From Oscillospiraceae bacterium (GTDB lineage Bacteria > Bacillota > Clostridia > Oscillospirales > Acutalibacteraceae), in NCBI GenBank assembly GCA_031280825.1, contig JAITGE010000049.1:1-60979 (forward strand): a stretch of DNA of 60,979 bases, given 5' to 3'. Made by a program: the position numbers and the translations under genes. Positions 42,200 through 51,789 of the stretch are shown piece by piece; position 1 is the stretch's first letter; each line of letters opens with the position of its first letter. The notes beneath the pieces were generated by a model. The model was given only the letters and a program-made list of their open reading frames with translations. It made no database searches and had not been told where the DNA came from.

Positions 42200-43063
42200 T
42201 TACTCCGCCGCAGCGAACGTCGCCTTAAGCTGTTCGCTTTCCTTTTGCAGATTTTGTGTGCGGTTCCAGCCCTCCTGTAGCTCCACCCGGCTTTCGGGCG
42301 CGAGGATGATGCATTGCCTGAGCTTTTCGCAGCGGTAGAAGGCGGCGCCTTCGATCTTTTGCAGCGTGGAGGGCAGCGTGATTTTTGTCAGCCCGTAATC
42401 TTCGCTCTTGCACCAAGTGAAAGCGTCGACGCAAATGGTTTCAAGCCCTTCGCCGACGGTCAACTCCGTCAGCCGGTCGCAGAACATGAACGCGCGCGGA
42501 CCGATGGTGCGCAGGGTGCTTGGAAAGCTGACATCCCCCAGCGCGCGACACTTGTAAAACGCCGTCGCTCCGATTTCCACCGTACCCTCGGGGATCGCGT
42601 AAATCGCGGGCTTCTCGAAGTCAACGGTGCCGTCCCTTGTAAAGGTCGCTCCCTTGGCGTTGGGATAGGTGATCAGCTTGGTGCGGTCCTTGCTGAAAAG
42701 CACGCCGTCTATGTCGCGAAAGGCGGGGTTTGCGGGATCGACCGTGATGCCGGTCAGCTTAAAATTGTTCACAATCCCCCAATCCGCGATTTCCGTCACG
42801 TTGGGACCAATGCGGATTTCCCGCAAATCGTTCGTTTGCTGAATTGCCAGCCGCGCAATTTTGGTCACGGGCAAGCCGTTGAATTCATTGATCTCGAACC
42901 TGTGCAGCGAGGTCGTGCCGCCATAAAACACGAGGGTATAGCTTTTGTTGTCCTTGTTTAACACGTATTCGGCGGTGTTCGCTTTATCCTTTTCGCGGCA
43001 GCCGGCAAAAAAAGTCAGCGCGCACGCAAGAGCGGCAAGCAGAGGGAAGACACGTTTTTTCAT
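42200..43063 (-). CDS. Lipoprotein with BspA-type leucine-rich repeats
   Basis: A 287-aa protein: lipoprotein signal ending FFAGC (about residue 22), then LRR_5/BspA-like repeats of ~23 residues (IGPNVTEIADWGIV, IPEGTVEIGATAFYKCRALGDVSFPSTLRTIGPRAFMFCD, LPSTLQKIEGAAFYRCEKL). These are common surface modules in gut Firmicutes. Start overlaps the transporter stop by 4 bp. Confidence 0.9.
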   Translation of the reverse strand: MKKRVFPLLAALACALTFFAGCREKDKANTAEYVLNKDNKSYTLVFYGGTTSLHRFEINEFNGLPVTKIARLAIQQTNDLREIRIGPNVTEIADWGIVNNFKLTGITVDPANPAFRDIDGVLFSKDRTKLITYPNAKGATFTRDGTVDFEKPAIYAIPEGTVEIGATAFYKCRALGDVSFPSTLRTIGPRAFMFCDRLTELTVGEGLETICVDAFTWCKSEDYGLTKITLPSTLQKIEGAAFYRCEKLRQCIILAPESRVELQEGWNRTQNLQKESEQLKATFAAAE

Positions 43064-44790
43064 GCAAGCTCACCTCCCTCCGGCGCTTCGGCGCCCGCTG
43101 CGCCTTCCTGCTCGGCTTTTGCGGCGCGCGCCAGCAGCTCCTCGCGCACCTGTGCCATCTTTTGAGGCGAAAGCGTATAAAAGAAATAGGGAACCCCATT
43201 AGCGAACGTAGAAACCATGGAAAGCAGCAGCATCGTCACGATAAAGCTTTGCCGGATCGTTGCGTCAAAAAGAACATCCATGTCGCCGATCACGCCGATT
43301 TGCTTCATGACAAAGGGCGAAACCATGCCCACCAGCATCCCGACCGGCGTCGCAAGGTAACCGTACAGCCCCGAGGAAGCCTCCATGCGGTAACCGGAAC
43401 GCCATTGCAGGTGATCCAGTGAATCGCACATCATCGCGCTTTCGATGGCGGTTTGCGAACAGCCCAAAAGATTGCGCAGCCCGGCAAATATGCCAACCAG
43501 CGCAATTTGCAGATAGGGGCTTGCCTCTGCTGTGCCCAAAAACGCCAGCAATATGGGAACGGTCAGGATCACCTGCCCCATCTGGGTGAAAATCATAATC
43601 CTGCGCTTTGGCCATCTCTTGGCCAGCGGGATGCACAGGATATTGCCGGGTGTGCTTGTGGGCAGCTTGATGGCGTTGATTACGATGCCCTTGATCCATT
43701 CCATACGATTCCCATAAAGGCAGAGCCAGGTGATAACGCCTTCAAACGCGTCGCCGCCGAAGCTGAACCAATTTTGCAGGTTTTGAATCCACATGTGTTT
43801 ATCCGTGAACATCCAGCGGAACTGCTCCCGGAGGCTTAGCTCCGGGGGCTTTTCGGTCTGCTCTTCCATCACACGCTCCTTCACGCGCAGGATGAAAAGC
43901 ATCAGCACGGAGCAGAACGCGCCGTAAACCGGAATCACCAGCCGGTAGCTTAAAAGATCACGTTCCCCCGCGCCGATGACATTGAAGATAACAGGCGCCG
44001 CCATGGTATAGACGGAGTGGATCAGACCGCCGATCACGGGCAGAATGGCAAAAAGCCGCACGCGCTCCTGCGGGCGGGTCGAAACGCGGCGGAGCATATC
44101 GCCCAACCCGGTAGCGGGCGCGCCGAACAGCCCGACGGCGGCGCACATGATGTGCGTAACCAAAAAGAGCCGGTTGTAACCCATTGTGCGGTAAGGGATA
44201 AAGGTGATCGCCGTTGCACTCAGCAGCAGCGGGACAATGTAAAGGAATTTGAACGGCTTAAACTTCCCCCATCTTTTGCCGAACACGCGCAATATGACCG
44301 CGTTGAGCGCGTTGCCGACGACCGTGAAAAACACGTTGACGGCAAGATGCTTAAAAAAATCCGGCATGAGATGATCGAACCGCGTGACAGGCAGCCACCA
44401 GAGGAAGCCGGCAAGCACCAGCCCCGCGCCGCCCGCCATCAGGAGCCGATTGCGGTTTTGGGGCGTGAACCGCCCCATGTTATCCGTGATGTAAGGACCC
44501 ACAAACCCGAACGCGTAGCCGAAAATGGCGCTCATGATACCGTTGACGTAAAAATGCTGGAGCTTCAGACCGAAAATGACGGACGCGATCGCCGCCCCCT
44601 GCCCAAACCCCCAAAAGCCTACGATGCTGCTGTAGGCGCGCCCGCCTAAATTGGCGACCTGCAGCGCCAGCTGCTCCGAGCTGCTCATGTCGTTTTCCGG
44701 TTTTGGATGGCTCCAATGCGCCGCGAAGCTTTTTGCCCACAAACCAAAGGCGGTGACCGGATTGCGCGGGGCGGTTTTCTCCTTCGCCAT
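43060..44790 (-). CDS. MFS/GPH-type transporter
   Basis: A 576-aa protein with about 12 membrane helices, a larger middle loop and charged tails, resembling MFS_2 (glycoside-pentoside-hexuronide) carriers; the GYAFGFVGPYITDNMGRF loop carries the usual first-half signature. Substrate unknown. ATG 44790 follows AAGGGGG. The promoter at 44832-44860 is divergent from glgP, so a role in sugar supply is plausible but inferred. Confidence 0.82.
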   Translation of the reverse strand: MAKEKTAPRNPVTAFGLWAKSFAAHWSHPKPENDMSSSEQLALQVANLGGRAYSSIVGFWGFGQGAAIASVIFGLKLQHFYVNGIMSAIFGYAFGFVGPYITDNMGRFTPQNRNRLLMAGGAGLVLAGFLWWLPVTRFDHLMPDFFKHLAVNVFFTVVGNALNAVILRVFGKRWGKFKPFKFLYIVPLLLSATAITFIPYRTMGYNRLFLVTHIMCAAVGLFGAPATGLGDMLRRVSTRPQERVRLFAILPVIGGLIHSVYTMAAPVIFNVIGAGERDLLSYRLVIPVYGAFCSVLMLFILRVKERVMEEQTEKPPELSLREQFRWMFTDKHMWIQNLQNWFSFGGDAFEGVITWLCLYGNRMEWIKGIVINAIKLPTSTPGNILCIPLAKRWPKRRIMIFTQMGQVILTVPILLAFLGTAEASPYLQIALVGIFAGLRNLLGCSQTAIESAMMCDSLDHLQWRSGYRMEASSGLYGYLATPVGMLVGMVSPFVMKQIGVIGDMDVLFDATIRQSFIVTMLLLSMVSTFANGVPYFFYTLSPQKMAQVREELLARAAKAEQEGAAGAEAPEGGELA

Positions 44791-44831
44791 GCTGTATCCC
44801 CCTTGCGTTTGGATTTTGCCTTCTGCTCTTG

Positions 44832-44860
44832 AATATAGAGCAGAATTTGTGAATTGTCAA
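44832..44860 (-). promoter_or_regulatory. Sigma-A promoter of the transporter-LRR-tag operon
   Basis: Minus strand: TTGACA (44855-44860), 17-bp spacer, TATATT (44832-44837). Confidence 0.85.
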
Positions 44861-44878
44861 GCTATGAAAAATTTTTGC

Positions 44879-44907
44879 TTGAACTTTTTTGAATCTTCGT
44901 GTATAAT
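44879..44907 (+). promoter_or_regulatory. Sigma-A promoter of glgP
   Basis: TTGAAC (44879-44884), 17-bp spacer, TATAAT (44902-44907), 56 bp before the ATG; its -35 is only 19 bp from that of the divergent transporter promoter. Confidence 0.85.
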
Positions 44908-44962
44908 ATACAAGAAACAGCACGATTTTGGCTGCAAGGAAATCGGTAGGGGAGGTTTTTCT

Positions 44963-47353
44963 ATGGCATTGCCGCAAAATAAGGAAGCGGTCAAGGAAGC
45001 CTTGATAGCGCGGCTTTCGCGTTTTGTGGGGGTATCCCCAAGGGATGCGACGGACGAGCATTATTACAAGGCGCTGGCGGGCTTGCTGCGTGAGGAGCTG
45101 GGTGAACGTCGCCGCGATTTTGCCAAGAAGGGGCGCGAGCAGGGCAAAAAGAAAATTTATTACCTCTGCATGGAATTTTTGATGGGGCGTTCGCTCAAAA
45201 ACACGCTGTTCAACCTGAACCTGACCGATACAGCGCGGGAAGCCTTGGCGGAGCTGGGCGTGAAGCTGGAACGGCTTTATGACTGCGAACCGGATCCGGG
45301 GCTGGGCAACGGCGGCTTGGGGCGGCTGGCGGCGTGCTATCTGGATGCGCTTGCCACGCAGCAAATCCCGGCGACGGGCTATTCCATTCTTTATGAATTC
45401 GGCATTTTCGCGCAAAAAATCGTGGATGGCTGGCAGACCGAGCTGCCGGAATTCTGGCTGCCCGGCGGGCAAATCTGGCTTGCGCAGCGCGAGGATCAGG
45501 AGCGCACCGTCAGCTTTGAAGGCGAAGTGGAAGAGCAGTGGATGGACGACTATCATCTCGTTGCCGTAACAGGAGCGAAAACCGTCACCGCCGTGCCGTA
45601 TGACCTTTTCGTTTCGGGCAAGGGCGGCAAGGGCGTGAGCGTTTTGCGGCTTTGGGGCGCAAAAAAGCAGGGCATCGATATGGAAAGCTTCATCAAAGGC
45701 GACTATATGAAATCCGTGGAAGAGAACGCTATGGCGGAGATGATCTCCAAAGGGCTGTATCCCACGGACAATCACCCGGAGGGGAAGGCGCTGCGTTTGC
45801 GGCAGCAATATTTCCTGGTTTCCGCTTCGGTGCAGGAAATTGTATTCCGCCAGCTGCGCGATTATGGCACGATCGATACCTTACCGGATTGCTGCGCGAT
45901 TCACATCAACGATACCCACCCCACGATGGCGATCCCCGAGCTGATGCGTTTGCTGCTGGATGAATGCGGCTATGGCTGGGACGACGCCTGGAGCATCTGC
46001 CGCCGCACCTTTGCTTACACCAACCACACGGTGATGCCCGAGGCGCTCGAGCGTTGGCCGGAGGAGCTGATACGCCGCCTGCTGCCCCGCATCTATCAAA
46101 TTGTGCAGGAAATAGACCGGCGCTTCCGCGCGCAGATCTGGGCTTTGACGCAGGACGGTGAACGCGTGGAGCGTATGGCGGTCGTCGACGGGGGCGAGGT
46201 TCGCATGGCAAATCTCTGCGCCGCCGCATGTCACAGCGTCAACGGCGTTTCTGCATTGCACAGCGGGATCATCAAAGAGCGCCTGTTCCACGATTTTTAT
46301 GCGCTCACGCCTGAAAAGTTCCGCAACGTCACCAACGGCATTGCGCACCGCCGATGGCTTTGCCAGGCAAACCCGCGGTTGTACGGCTTCCTGCAGGAGC
46401 TGATCGGCGAAGGCTTTGTTTCCGATGCCGCAGAGCTGGAGAAGCTCCGCGCTTACGCAGACGACCAGAGCGTTTTGGCGCAGCTGGGCAAGATTAAGCA
46501 GGCAAACAAGCAGGATTTCGCACAGCTCCTGCAAAAGCAATGCGGCGCGGCGCTCAACACAGACGCGCTTTTCGATGTGCAGATCAAGCGTCTGCACGAA
46601 TACAAGCGCCAGCACCTGAACGCTTTCACGATATTGGCGGAATATCTGGATTTGAAGGAGAACCCGCAGCGGGAATTCCCGCCCCGCTGCTATTTGTTCG
46701 CCGCGAAGGCGGCCTCGGGATATTACATTGCCAAGCAGATTATCCGCTTCATCGTTGCGCTGGGGGAGCTTATTAACAACGACCCGGATATCGGCGGGCG
46801 CATACAGGTGCATTTTTTAGAGAACTACAATGTAACACTTGCCGAAAACCTCATCCCGGCGGCGGAAATCAGCGAGCAGATTTCCCTTGCCGGCACGGAG
46901 GCCAGCGGAACGGGCAACATGAAGCTTATGCTGGGCGGCGCGGTTACGCTGGGCACGGTGGATGGCGCGAATGTGGAGATCCACGAAGCGGTGGGCGATG
47001 AGAACATCCTGATTTTCGGCTTGCGTACAGAGGAGGTTGAGCGCCGCCGCAAGAATTATGTTCCGCTGGAGCAATATCACGGCAGCGCGGAGCTGCGCCG
47101 CCTGTTTGATTACATTGATAAGCAGGGCGTCGCGGGCAAGACCTTCCCCGAAATATGGAACACCATCCACTGGGATCCCTATCTTGTGCTGGCAGATTTT
47201 GCGGATTATCGCATTGCGCGGCAGCGGGCGGGCGAGCTGTGGATGCAGAAGCCGGTTTGGAACGGGATGAGTCTGCAGAACATCGCGGGCGCGGGGCGCT
47301 TTGCCGCAGACCGCGCGGTGCGGGAATACGCACGGGACATTTGGGGCGCGTAG
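44963..47353 (+). CDS. glgP: Glycogen/maltodextrin phosphorylase
   Basis: Releases glucose 1-phosphate from alpha-1,4-glucans using PLP. The 796-aa length is normal. Signatures: YYLCMEFLMGRSL, DPGLGNGGLGRLAACYLDA, the HINDTHPTMAIPEL segment, VDVQIKRLHEYKRQ-like FDVQIKRLHEYKRQHLN, and the PLP lysine in EASGTGNMKLMLGG. ATG 44963 follows AGGGGAGG. glgBCDA are not in the window. Confidence 0.97.
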   Translation: MALPQNKEAVKEALIARLSRFVGVSPRDATDEHYYKALAGLLREELGERRRDFAKKGREQGKKKIYYLCMEFLMGRSLKNTLFNLNLTDTAREALAELGVKLERLYDCEPDPGLGNGGLGRLAACYLDALATQQIPATGYSILYEFGIFAQKIVDGWQTELPEFWLPGGQIWLAQREDQERTVSFEGEVEEQWMDDYHLVAVTGAKTVTAVPYDLFVSGKGGKGVSVLRLWGAKKQGIDMESFIKGDYMKSVEENAMAEMISKGLYPTDNHPEGKALRLRQQYFLVSASVQEIVFRQLRDYGTIDTLPDCCAIHINDTHPTMAIPELMRLLLDECGYGWDDAWSICRRTFAYTNHTVMPEALERWPEELIRRLLPRIYQIVQEIDRRFRAQIWALTQDGERVERMAVVDGGEVRMANLCAAACHSVNGVSALHSGIIKERLFHDFYALTPEKFRNVTNGIAHRRWLCQANPRLYGFLQELIGEGFVSDAAELEKLRAYADDQSVLAQLGKIKQANKQDFAQLLQKQCGAALNTDALFDVQIKRLHEYKRQHLNAFTILAEYLDLKENPQREFPPRCYLFAAKAASGYYIAKQIIRFIVALGELINNDPDIGGRIQVHFLENYNVTLAENLIPAAEISEQISLAGTEASGTGNMKLMLGGAVTLGTVDGANVEIHEAVGDENILIFGLRTEEVERRRKNYVPLEQYHGSAELRRLFDYIDKQGVAGKTFPEIWNTIHWDPYLVLADFADYRIARQRAGELWMQKPVWNGMSLQNIAGAGRFAADRAVREYARDIWGA

Positions 47354-47394
47354 CGTACCGTGCGCGTTGACCGTGACGCGTTGGCTTTTGAGGC

Positions 47395-47423
47395 TTGCCT
47401 TTGCGCGCGCATTGTGTTAGAAT
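47395..47423 (+). promoter_or_regulatory. Sigma-A promoter of thiC
   Basis: TTGCCT (47395-47400), 17-bp spacer, TAGAAT (47418-47423), 32 bp before the ATG. The implied leader of about 26 nt leaves no room for a TPP riboswitch. Confidence 0.78.
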
Positions 47424-47455
47424 AGCGGCATAACAGCGCAAGGAGAAGAAAGCAT

Positions 47456-48763
47456 ATGACGCAAATCGAAGCCGCCCGCGCGGGCGTCGTTACCCCGCAA
47501 ATGCAAATTGTCGCCGAAAAAGAGGGGCGCGACCCTGTTTGGCTGCGTGAAAAAGTAGCGTCCGGAGAGATCGCCATCCCTGCCAACATTCACCACACGG
47601 CGCTTTCGCCCGAGGGCGTGGGCGGCGGGCTGCGCACCAAAATCAACGTAAACCTCGGCATTTCCGGCGACAGCCCGGATTATGACCGTGAGCTGGAAAA
47701 GGTTCGCCTTGCTCTGCGCTTTGGCGCGGAGGGCATCATGGATCTTTCAAATTGCGGCAAAACCAGCGCCTTTCGCACGCGCCTGCTTGCCGAAGCCTCC
47801 GCTATGGTCGGCACCGTCCCCATGTATGACGCCGTAGGTTATCTTGAAAAAGATCTGCCGGATATCACCGCGCAGGATTTTTTGCGCGTTGTTGAGGTTC
47901 ACGCAAAAGAGGGCGTGGATTTTGTGACCGTCCACGCGGGTATCAACCGGCGAACCGTTGAAGCCTTCAAACGGTCGCCCCGCCTGACGAACATCGTTTC
48001 GCGCGGTGGCTCGCTGCTTTTTGCTTGGATGGAGCTGACAGGCAACGAGAACCCTTTTTATGAATATTACGATGATGTGCTGGAAATTTTGCGCACGCAC
48101 GATTGCACCATTTCGCTCGGCGACGCGATGCGCCCGGGCTGCACCAGCGATTCCACCGACGCGGCGCAGATCCAGGAACTAATTGAACTTGGGCACCTCA
48201 CCCGCCGCGCGTGGGATGGCGGCGTGCAGGTGATGGTCGAAGGTCCGGGGCACATGGCGATGCATGAGATCCAGGCAAACATGCTGCTGCAAAAGCGGCT
48301 GTGCCACAACGCTCCTTTTTATGTTCTGGGACCGCTGGTGACAGATATCGCGCCCGGCTATGATCACATCACAAGCGCCATCGGCGGGGCGATTGCCGCT
48401 GCCGCCGGCGCGGATTTTCTCTGCTACGTTACCCCGGCGGAGCATTTGCGGCTGCCGGATTTGACGGACGTGAAGGAAGGCATTGTTGCGGCGAAAATCG
48501 CCGCCCACGCGGCGGATATCGCAAAGGGCTTGCCCGGCGCGCGGGAAATTGACGACAGGATGAGCGACGCGCGGCGGCGCATTGACTGGGATGAAATGTT
48601 CAGCCTTGCCATTGACCCCGAAAAAGCGCGGGCGTATCACGAGAGCCTGCCCCCCGCGGAGCAAAAAACCTGCTCCATGTGCGGCAAAATGTGCGCCATG
48701 AAAACGGTCAACCGTATTTTGGCGGGCGAAAGCATTGAGCTGCTCACCAAGGAAAACACATAA
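47456..48763 (+). CDS. thiC: Phosphomethylpyrimidine synthase ThiC
   Basis: A radical SAM enzyme converting AIR to HMP-phosphate for thiamine. The 435-aa protein lacks the long N-terminal domain of proteobacterial ThiC, as usual in Firmicutes. [62 protein letters not shown] and the C-terminal cluster motif [10 protein letters not shown] (CX2CX4C) are present. AAGGAGAAG precedes ATG 47456. No other thi gene is adjacent. Confidence 0.97.
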   Translation: MTQIEAARAGVVTPQMQIVAEKEGRDPVWLREKVASGEIAIPANIHHTALSPEGVGGGLRTKINVNLGISGDSPDYDRELEKVRLALRFGAEGIMDLSNCGKTSAFRTRLLAEASAMVGTVPMYDAVGYLEKDLPDITAQDFLRVVEVHAKEGVDFVTVHAGINRRTVEAFKRSPRLTNIVSRGGSLLFAWMELTGNENPFYEYYDDVLEILRTHDCTISLGDAMRPGCTSDSTDAAQIQELIELGHLTRRAWDGGVQVMVEGPGHMAMHEIQANMLLQKRLCHNAPFYVLGPLVTDIAPGYDHITSAIGGAIAAAAGADFLCYVTPAEHLRLPDLTDVKEGIVAAKIAAHAADIAKGLPGAREIDDRMSDARRRIDWDEMFSLAIDPEKARAYHESLPPAEQKTCSMCGKMCAMKTVNRILAGESIELLTKENT

Positions 48764-48790
48764 GACGTTTTGCGGTTCTTGCGGAGCGCA

Positions 48791-49120
48791 TCAAAAGGCG
48801 ACGCCGTCCACAGCCGTTTTGCCGCCAACAAGCTCTACGCTGACGCGCTGCGGAAGGCAAACGGCCGTTTCGCCGCTGTGCGTAAGCCAGCCGGTGTGCA
48901 CGCACAATTGGTCGGGGCAGGGCGCCGTCCGCACACGCGCCCTGCCCTGCGCGATTTCAACCACAACGCCGCTTCGTGCAACGGTTTGTGTTTGCGAAAG
49001 AGAAAAAGCTTCACCGTTGATTTTTACCTGCGTGGGCTTCGCGGCAAGCACGTTTGGCAGCAGCAGCGCCCCCGCCAAAGCAAGGCAGCACAGCAATAAC
49101 AGCAGATCCCCCCGTTTCAT
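48791..49120 (-). CDS. NusG domain II-containing exported protein
   Basis: A 109-aa protein with an N-terminal signal anchor (about 6-25) and a NusG domain II-type beta fold: VKINGEAFSLSQTQT, VEIAQGRARVRTAPCPDQLCVHTGWLTHSGETAVCLPQRV (Cys pair CPDQLC). In anaerobic Firmicutes this domain often accompanies ApbE and may be part of membrane-associated electron transfer. ATG 49120 overlaps the apbE stop. Confidence 0.85.
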   Translation of the reverse strand: MKRGDLLLLLCCLALAGALLLPNVLAAKPTQVKINGEAFSLSQTQTVARSGVVVEIAQGRARVRTAPCPDQLCVHTGWLTHSGETAVCLPQRVSVELVGGKTAVDGVAF

Positions 49121-50073
49121 GTGATTTCCTCCCAATGATAAGCGGGGCTTTGGAGTTTGAAATAGCGCCGCGCTTGCCCTGCCGAGCGGACGGCGCCGTT
49201 TTCGTAGATAAACAAAGCGTCGCAGTTATACCGCGCCAGCAGGGGCAGAGCTGCTTTGTAGCCCAAGACGAAGCAAGCGGTGGAGAGTGCGTCCCCCAAC
49301 GCACCGCCGCCGCTTAAAACGGTTACGCTGATAAGCCCCGGATCGCGCTGCGCGGGATAGCCCGTTTGCGGGTCAAAAATATGATGGTACCGCTTGCCGT
49401 CCTGCTCAAAATATTTTTCGTAGCTTCCGGAGGTGGCGACGGTATTCGTGCGCGGCAGGCTGAACACGCCAAGGATATCATTTTGCGCGCCCTTTGGGTC
49501 GCGCAGAGCGACTTTGAAGGGCTGCCGCCACGGCTTTTTGCCAAAAACCAGAATATTGCCGCCCAGATTGTAAATATAGCCCTCCAGGTGTTCCTTTGTG
49601 TGTTTTTCCAAGAACAGATCGCAAGCCATCCCTTTGCCGTAAGCGCCCGGGTCAAGCGCTCGCACCGCCAACGCGGCTTCAATTTCCGCCTGCGCCGGCA
49701 CGCGCGGCGGCGAACCGTCCGTGCTGTCAATGTTCCAGAGCTTCACCAACGCGCCCATATAGGGGTTGAACGCGCCGCCGCTGTCAACAGCAAGCTGTTC
49801 CAGCTCCTCCGGGAGCGGGCGCTCCCGTACCTCCTGTTCGCAGGAAAAGGGAAGTATAGCGGCAGCGCCGTATTTTCGAAGATCCCCGGCGGTCAGCCAA
49901 ACGGTTACATGCTGTACGCTGCCCATGTCAAAGTCGGCGTATTCCATTTTTTTTGGCGCGTACCAGTGATACCAAAGCGCGGCAATCACCAAAACGATCG
50001 ACGCCGCGGATGAAACCGCAATCCTTTTTCTGCGCTTGCGCAGACCGTAGCCCTTTTGCTTTTGCTTTTGCAT
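49117..50073 (-). CDS. apbE: FAD:protein FMN transferase (ApbE-like)
   Basis: Attaches FMN covalently to Thr/Ser of flavoproteins at the membrane outer face. The 318-aa protein has a membrane anchor (about 18-33), then MGSVQHVTVWL, DPGAYGKGMACDL, YIYNLGGNILVFG, TSGSYEKYFEQDGKRYHHIFDPQTGYPA and GDALSTACFVLG, matching the family motifs. No FMN-accepting NqrC/RnfG or flavoprotein gene is adjacent; only the NusG-II protein is. Confidence 0.93.
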   Translation of the reverse strand: MQKQKQKGYGLRKRRKRIAVSSAASIVLVIAALWYHWYAPKKMEYADFDMGSVQHVTVWLTAGDLRKYGAAAILPFSCEQEVRERPLPEELEQLAVDSGGAFNPYMGALVKLWNIDSTDGSPPRVPAQAEIEAALAVRALDPGAYGKGMACDLFLEKHTKEHLEGYIYNLGGNILVFGKKPWRQPFKVALRDPKGAQNDILGVFSLPRTNTVATSGSYEKYFEQDGKRYHHIFDPQTGYPAQRDPGLISVTVLSGGGALGDALSTACFVLGYKAALPLLARYNCDALFIYENGAVRSAGQARRYFKLQSPAYHWEEIT

Positions 50074-50113
50074 TTGCTTGCCTTTCCTGACGTATTACTC
50101 CCCTGCGCAACAA

Positions 50114-50142
50114 ACTATAGCATATCAGCGCCGGAAACGCAA
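50114..50142 (-). promoter_or_regulatory. Sigma-A promoter of apbE and the NusG-II gene
   Basis: Minus strand: TTGCGT (50137-50142), 17-bp spacer, TATAGT (50114-50119). Confidence 0.72.
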
Positions 50143-50172
50143 CAAATAACATATTTTGCAAAAAAGAAATGC

Positions 50173-50201
50173 TTGACAATTTTTGCGCTTGCGGATATAC
50201 T
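50173..50201 (+). promoter_or_regulatory. Sigma-A promoter of the DUF4874/DUF4832 gene
   Basis: TTGACA (50173-50178), 17-bp spacer, TATACT (50196-50201), 60 bp before the ATG at 50261. Confidence 0.85.
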
Positions 50202-50260
50202 GAATGCAGTTTCATACGGTGCGTATGCTTGTGTAAAGCTTGCTCTTGAGGGGGAACAGT

Positions 50261-51766
50261 ATGCGTTGTTTTTTTCTTCGGTTCACATCCGCTGTCGTCG
50301 CCATCTATTACGCTGTGCTCGGTTTCTTTGTGTGGCAACCGGTGCGGCTGCCGCGGTGTGACGTGCCGCAAACGCCGGCATGGTCCGGAAAGGTGCTGCC
50401 TGTGCTGCAATCAAAGGTAAACTGTTCGGAGCTAACGACGGAGTTCGCACTGCCCATGCTGGGGCTTGGCGAGGCGCGTCCGCTCCTGCGTAACCCCGAC
50501 CGCGGTCTGCGCATGGAAACGCATATTACCCTGGGGGTGCCGGAAAGCTACCCCGGCAATATGAGCGACCCATACGAAAAATTTCAGAGTTCTGTCGAAA
50601 AGTACGGGGAAGAAAGCCCTGTCATTACACAGCAGTACGTTTACCTCACCCGCTACAATGAGAAGCCGTTGGACGATATCGCTTTTGCGCAGCTGCGGCA
50701 GATCCTGGAGCTTGCCCGCGATAACGGTGTGCGGGTGCTGCTGCGCTTTGCGTACCAAACCGAATCTGAGTCTGACCCCGATTGGCCGCGCGTAGAGGGA
50801 CACTTGCTGCAGCTGGGTGCGTGGTTCCGCGAAAACGGTCAGCTGATTGAGGATACAATCTATGCGTTCCAAGCCGGTCTTGTCGGTTATTGGGGCGAAG
50901 GGCATACCTTCAAAAATTTCCCGGAAGACGCCATTGGTCCCGCGTTCGATTTGCTTTTCAAAATTGTTCCGGAGGATATGTATATTCAGGTGCGCAACAC
51001 GGATCTTTATCAAACCGTCGCGAAGCGCAACAGCCCGCGCCTGGGGATGCACGACGACTATCTGATTGGTGAATACAGCGGTCCGTGGAGCTTCTTCAAC
51101 GGGCAAAACGATTGGAAAACAGAGCTGCTTGAAAAGCGCTTCGTGCGCACCATCAACGATGCGGAGCTGCCGTGGGGGCACGCGACCTACTATGACAGGC
51201 CGGATGGTCATCCGCTGGATCGTCTTGCGCCTCTGCCGATACTTGCGCAGATAAAGCAATATTCCCTCACTACGTTGTCGCTGGAACACAATTATCGCGA
51301 AAGCGCGGGGCGCACCTATAGCATGGAAGGCTGGAAGGAGCAGGCTCTTTCCGCAGCGCAGCTAACCGAAGCCGGTTTGCCATATCACCCCGCTTTGCTC
51401 GGCGAAGACGGCACGATTTCCGCGTTTGCATACGTCCAGTATCACCTTGGTTATTTGCTCAGCATCCCGTCCTTTAAAATCAAGGATGGCAGCGTCCGCT
51501 TCACCATACAGAACAATGGATTTGCGGCGCCGCTGAATTTCGGCACCCTTAGCCTTGTGATTGGCGATAAGGAGTATGCGATCAACAGCTACGATAAGCA
51601 TGATATCGGCTCCATGCAAGCCGCGACCTACAGCGTCAAATTGCCCAAGAGCTACGACGGCTCACAGCGTGTCGGCATAAAGCTGTCGCTCTCTCCCGGC
51701 TCCTCCGTGTGCGCGCGCTTTATCAACAACACGGAGTTTGCGGACGGCGTTCAATGGATGGCGTAG
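50261..51766 (+). CDS. Membrane-anchored DUF4874/DUF4832 protein (glycoside-hydrolase-like)
   Basis: A 501-aa protein with an N-terminal anchor (about 10-27). LLRNPDRGLRMETHI opens the DUF4874 TIM-barrel-like domain (NGVRVLLRFAY, FQAGLVGYWGEGHTF), followed by the DUF4832 part (VRNTDLYQ, RLGMHDDYLIGEY, YSLTTLSLEHNYRES) and a beta-sandwich C-terminus with FTIQNNGFAAPLNFG. Families of this kind are thought to act on polysaccharide, without a defined substrate. GAGGGGG precedes ATG 50261. Confidence 0.82.
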   Translation: MRCFFLRFTSAVVAIYYAVLGFFVWQPVRLPRCDVPQTPAWSGKVLPVLQSKVNCSELTTEFALPMLGLGEARPLLRNPDRGLRMETHITLGVPESYPGNMSDPYEKFQSSVEKYGEESPVITQQYVYLTRYNEKPLDDIAFAQLRQILELARDNGVRVLLRFAYQTESESDPDWPRVEGHLLQLGAWFRENGQLIEDTIYAFQAGLVGYWGEGHTFKNFPEDAIGPAFDLLFKIVPEDMYIQVRNTDLYQTVAKRNSPRLGMHDDYLIGEYSGPWSFFNGQNDWKTELLEKRFVRTINDAELPWGHATYYDRPDGHPLDRLAPLPILAQIKQYSLTTLSLEHNYRESAGRTYSMEGWKEQALSAAQLTEAGLPYHPALLGEDGTISAFAYVQYHLGYLLSIPSFKIKDGSVRFTIQNNGFAAPLNFGTLSLVIGDKEYAINSYDKHDIGSMQAATYSVKLPKSYDGSQRVGIKLSLSPGSSVCARFINNTEFADGVQWMA

Positions 51767-51783
51767 CCGCCGCTTGTTTTTTT
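51740..51783 (+). terminator. Terminator overlapping the DUF4832 gene end
   Basis: GCGGACGGC (51740-51748) pairs with GCCGCCGC (51766-51773) with one bulged A, followed by TTGTTTTTTT. The stem begins inside the last codons. Confidence 0.7.
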
Positions 51784-51789
51784 GGGGAA

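Noticed and set aside
44480-45808. A 442-codon minus-strand frame across the transporter/glgP intergenic region
   Set aside because: It runs antisense through glgP and over two divergent promoters and only accidentally continues into the transporter region.
47354-47394. A CGCGT/ACGCG hairpin after glgP as terminator
   Set aside because: Stem of five pairs and no T-run.
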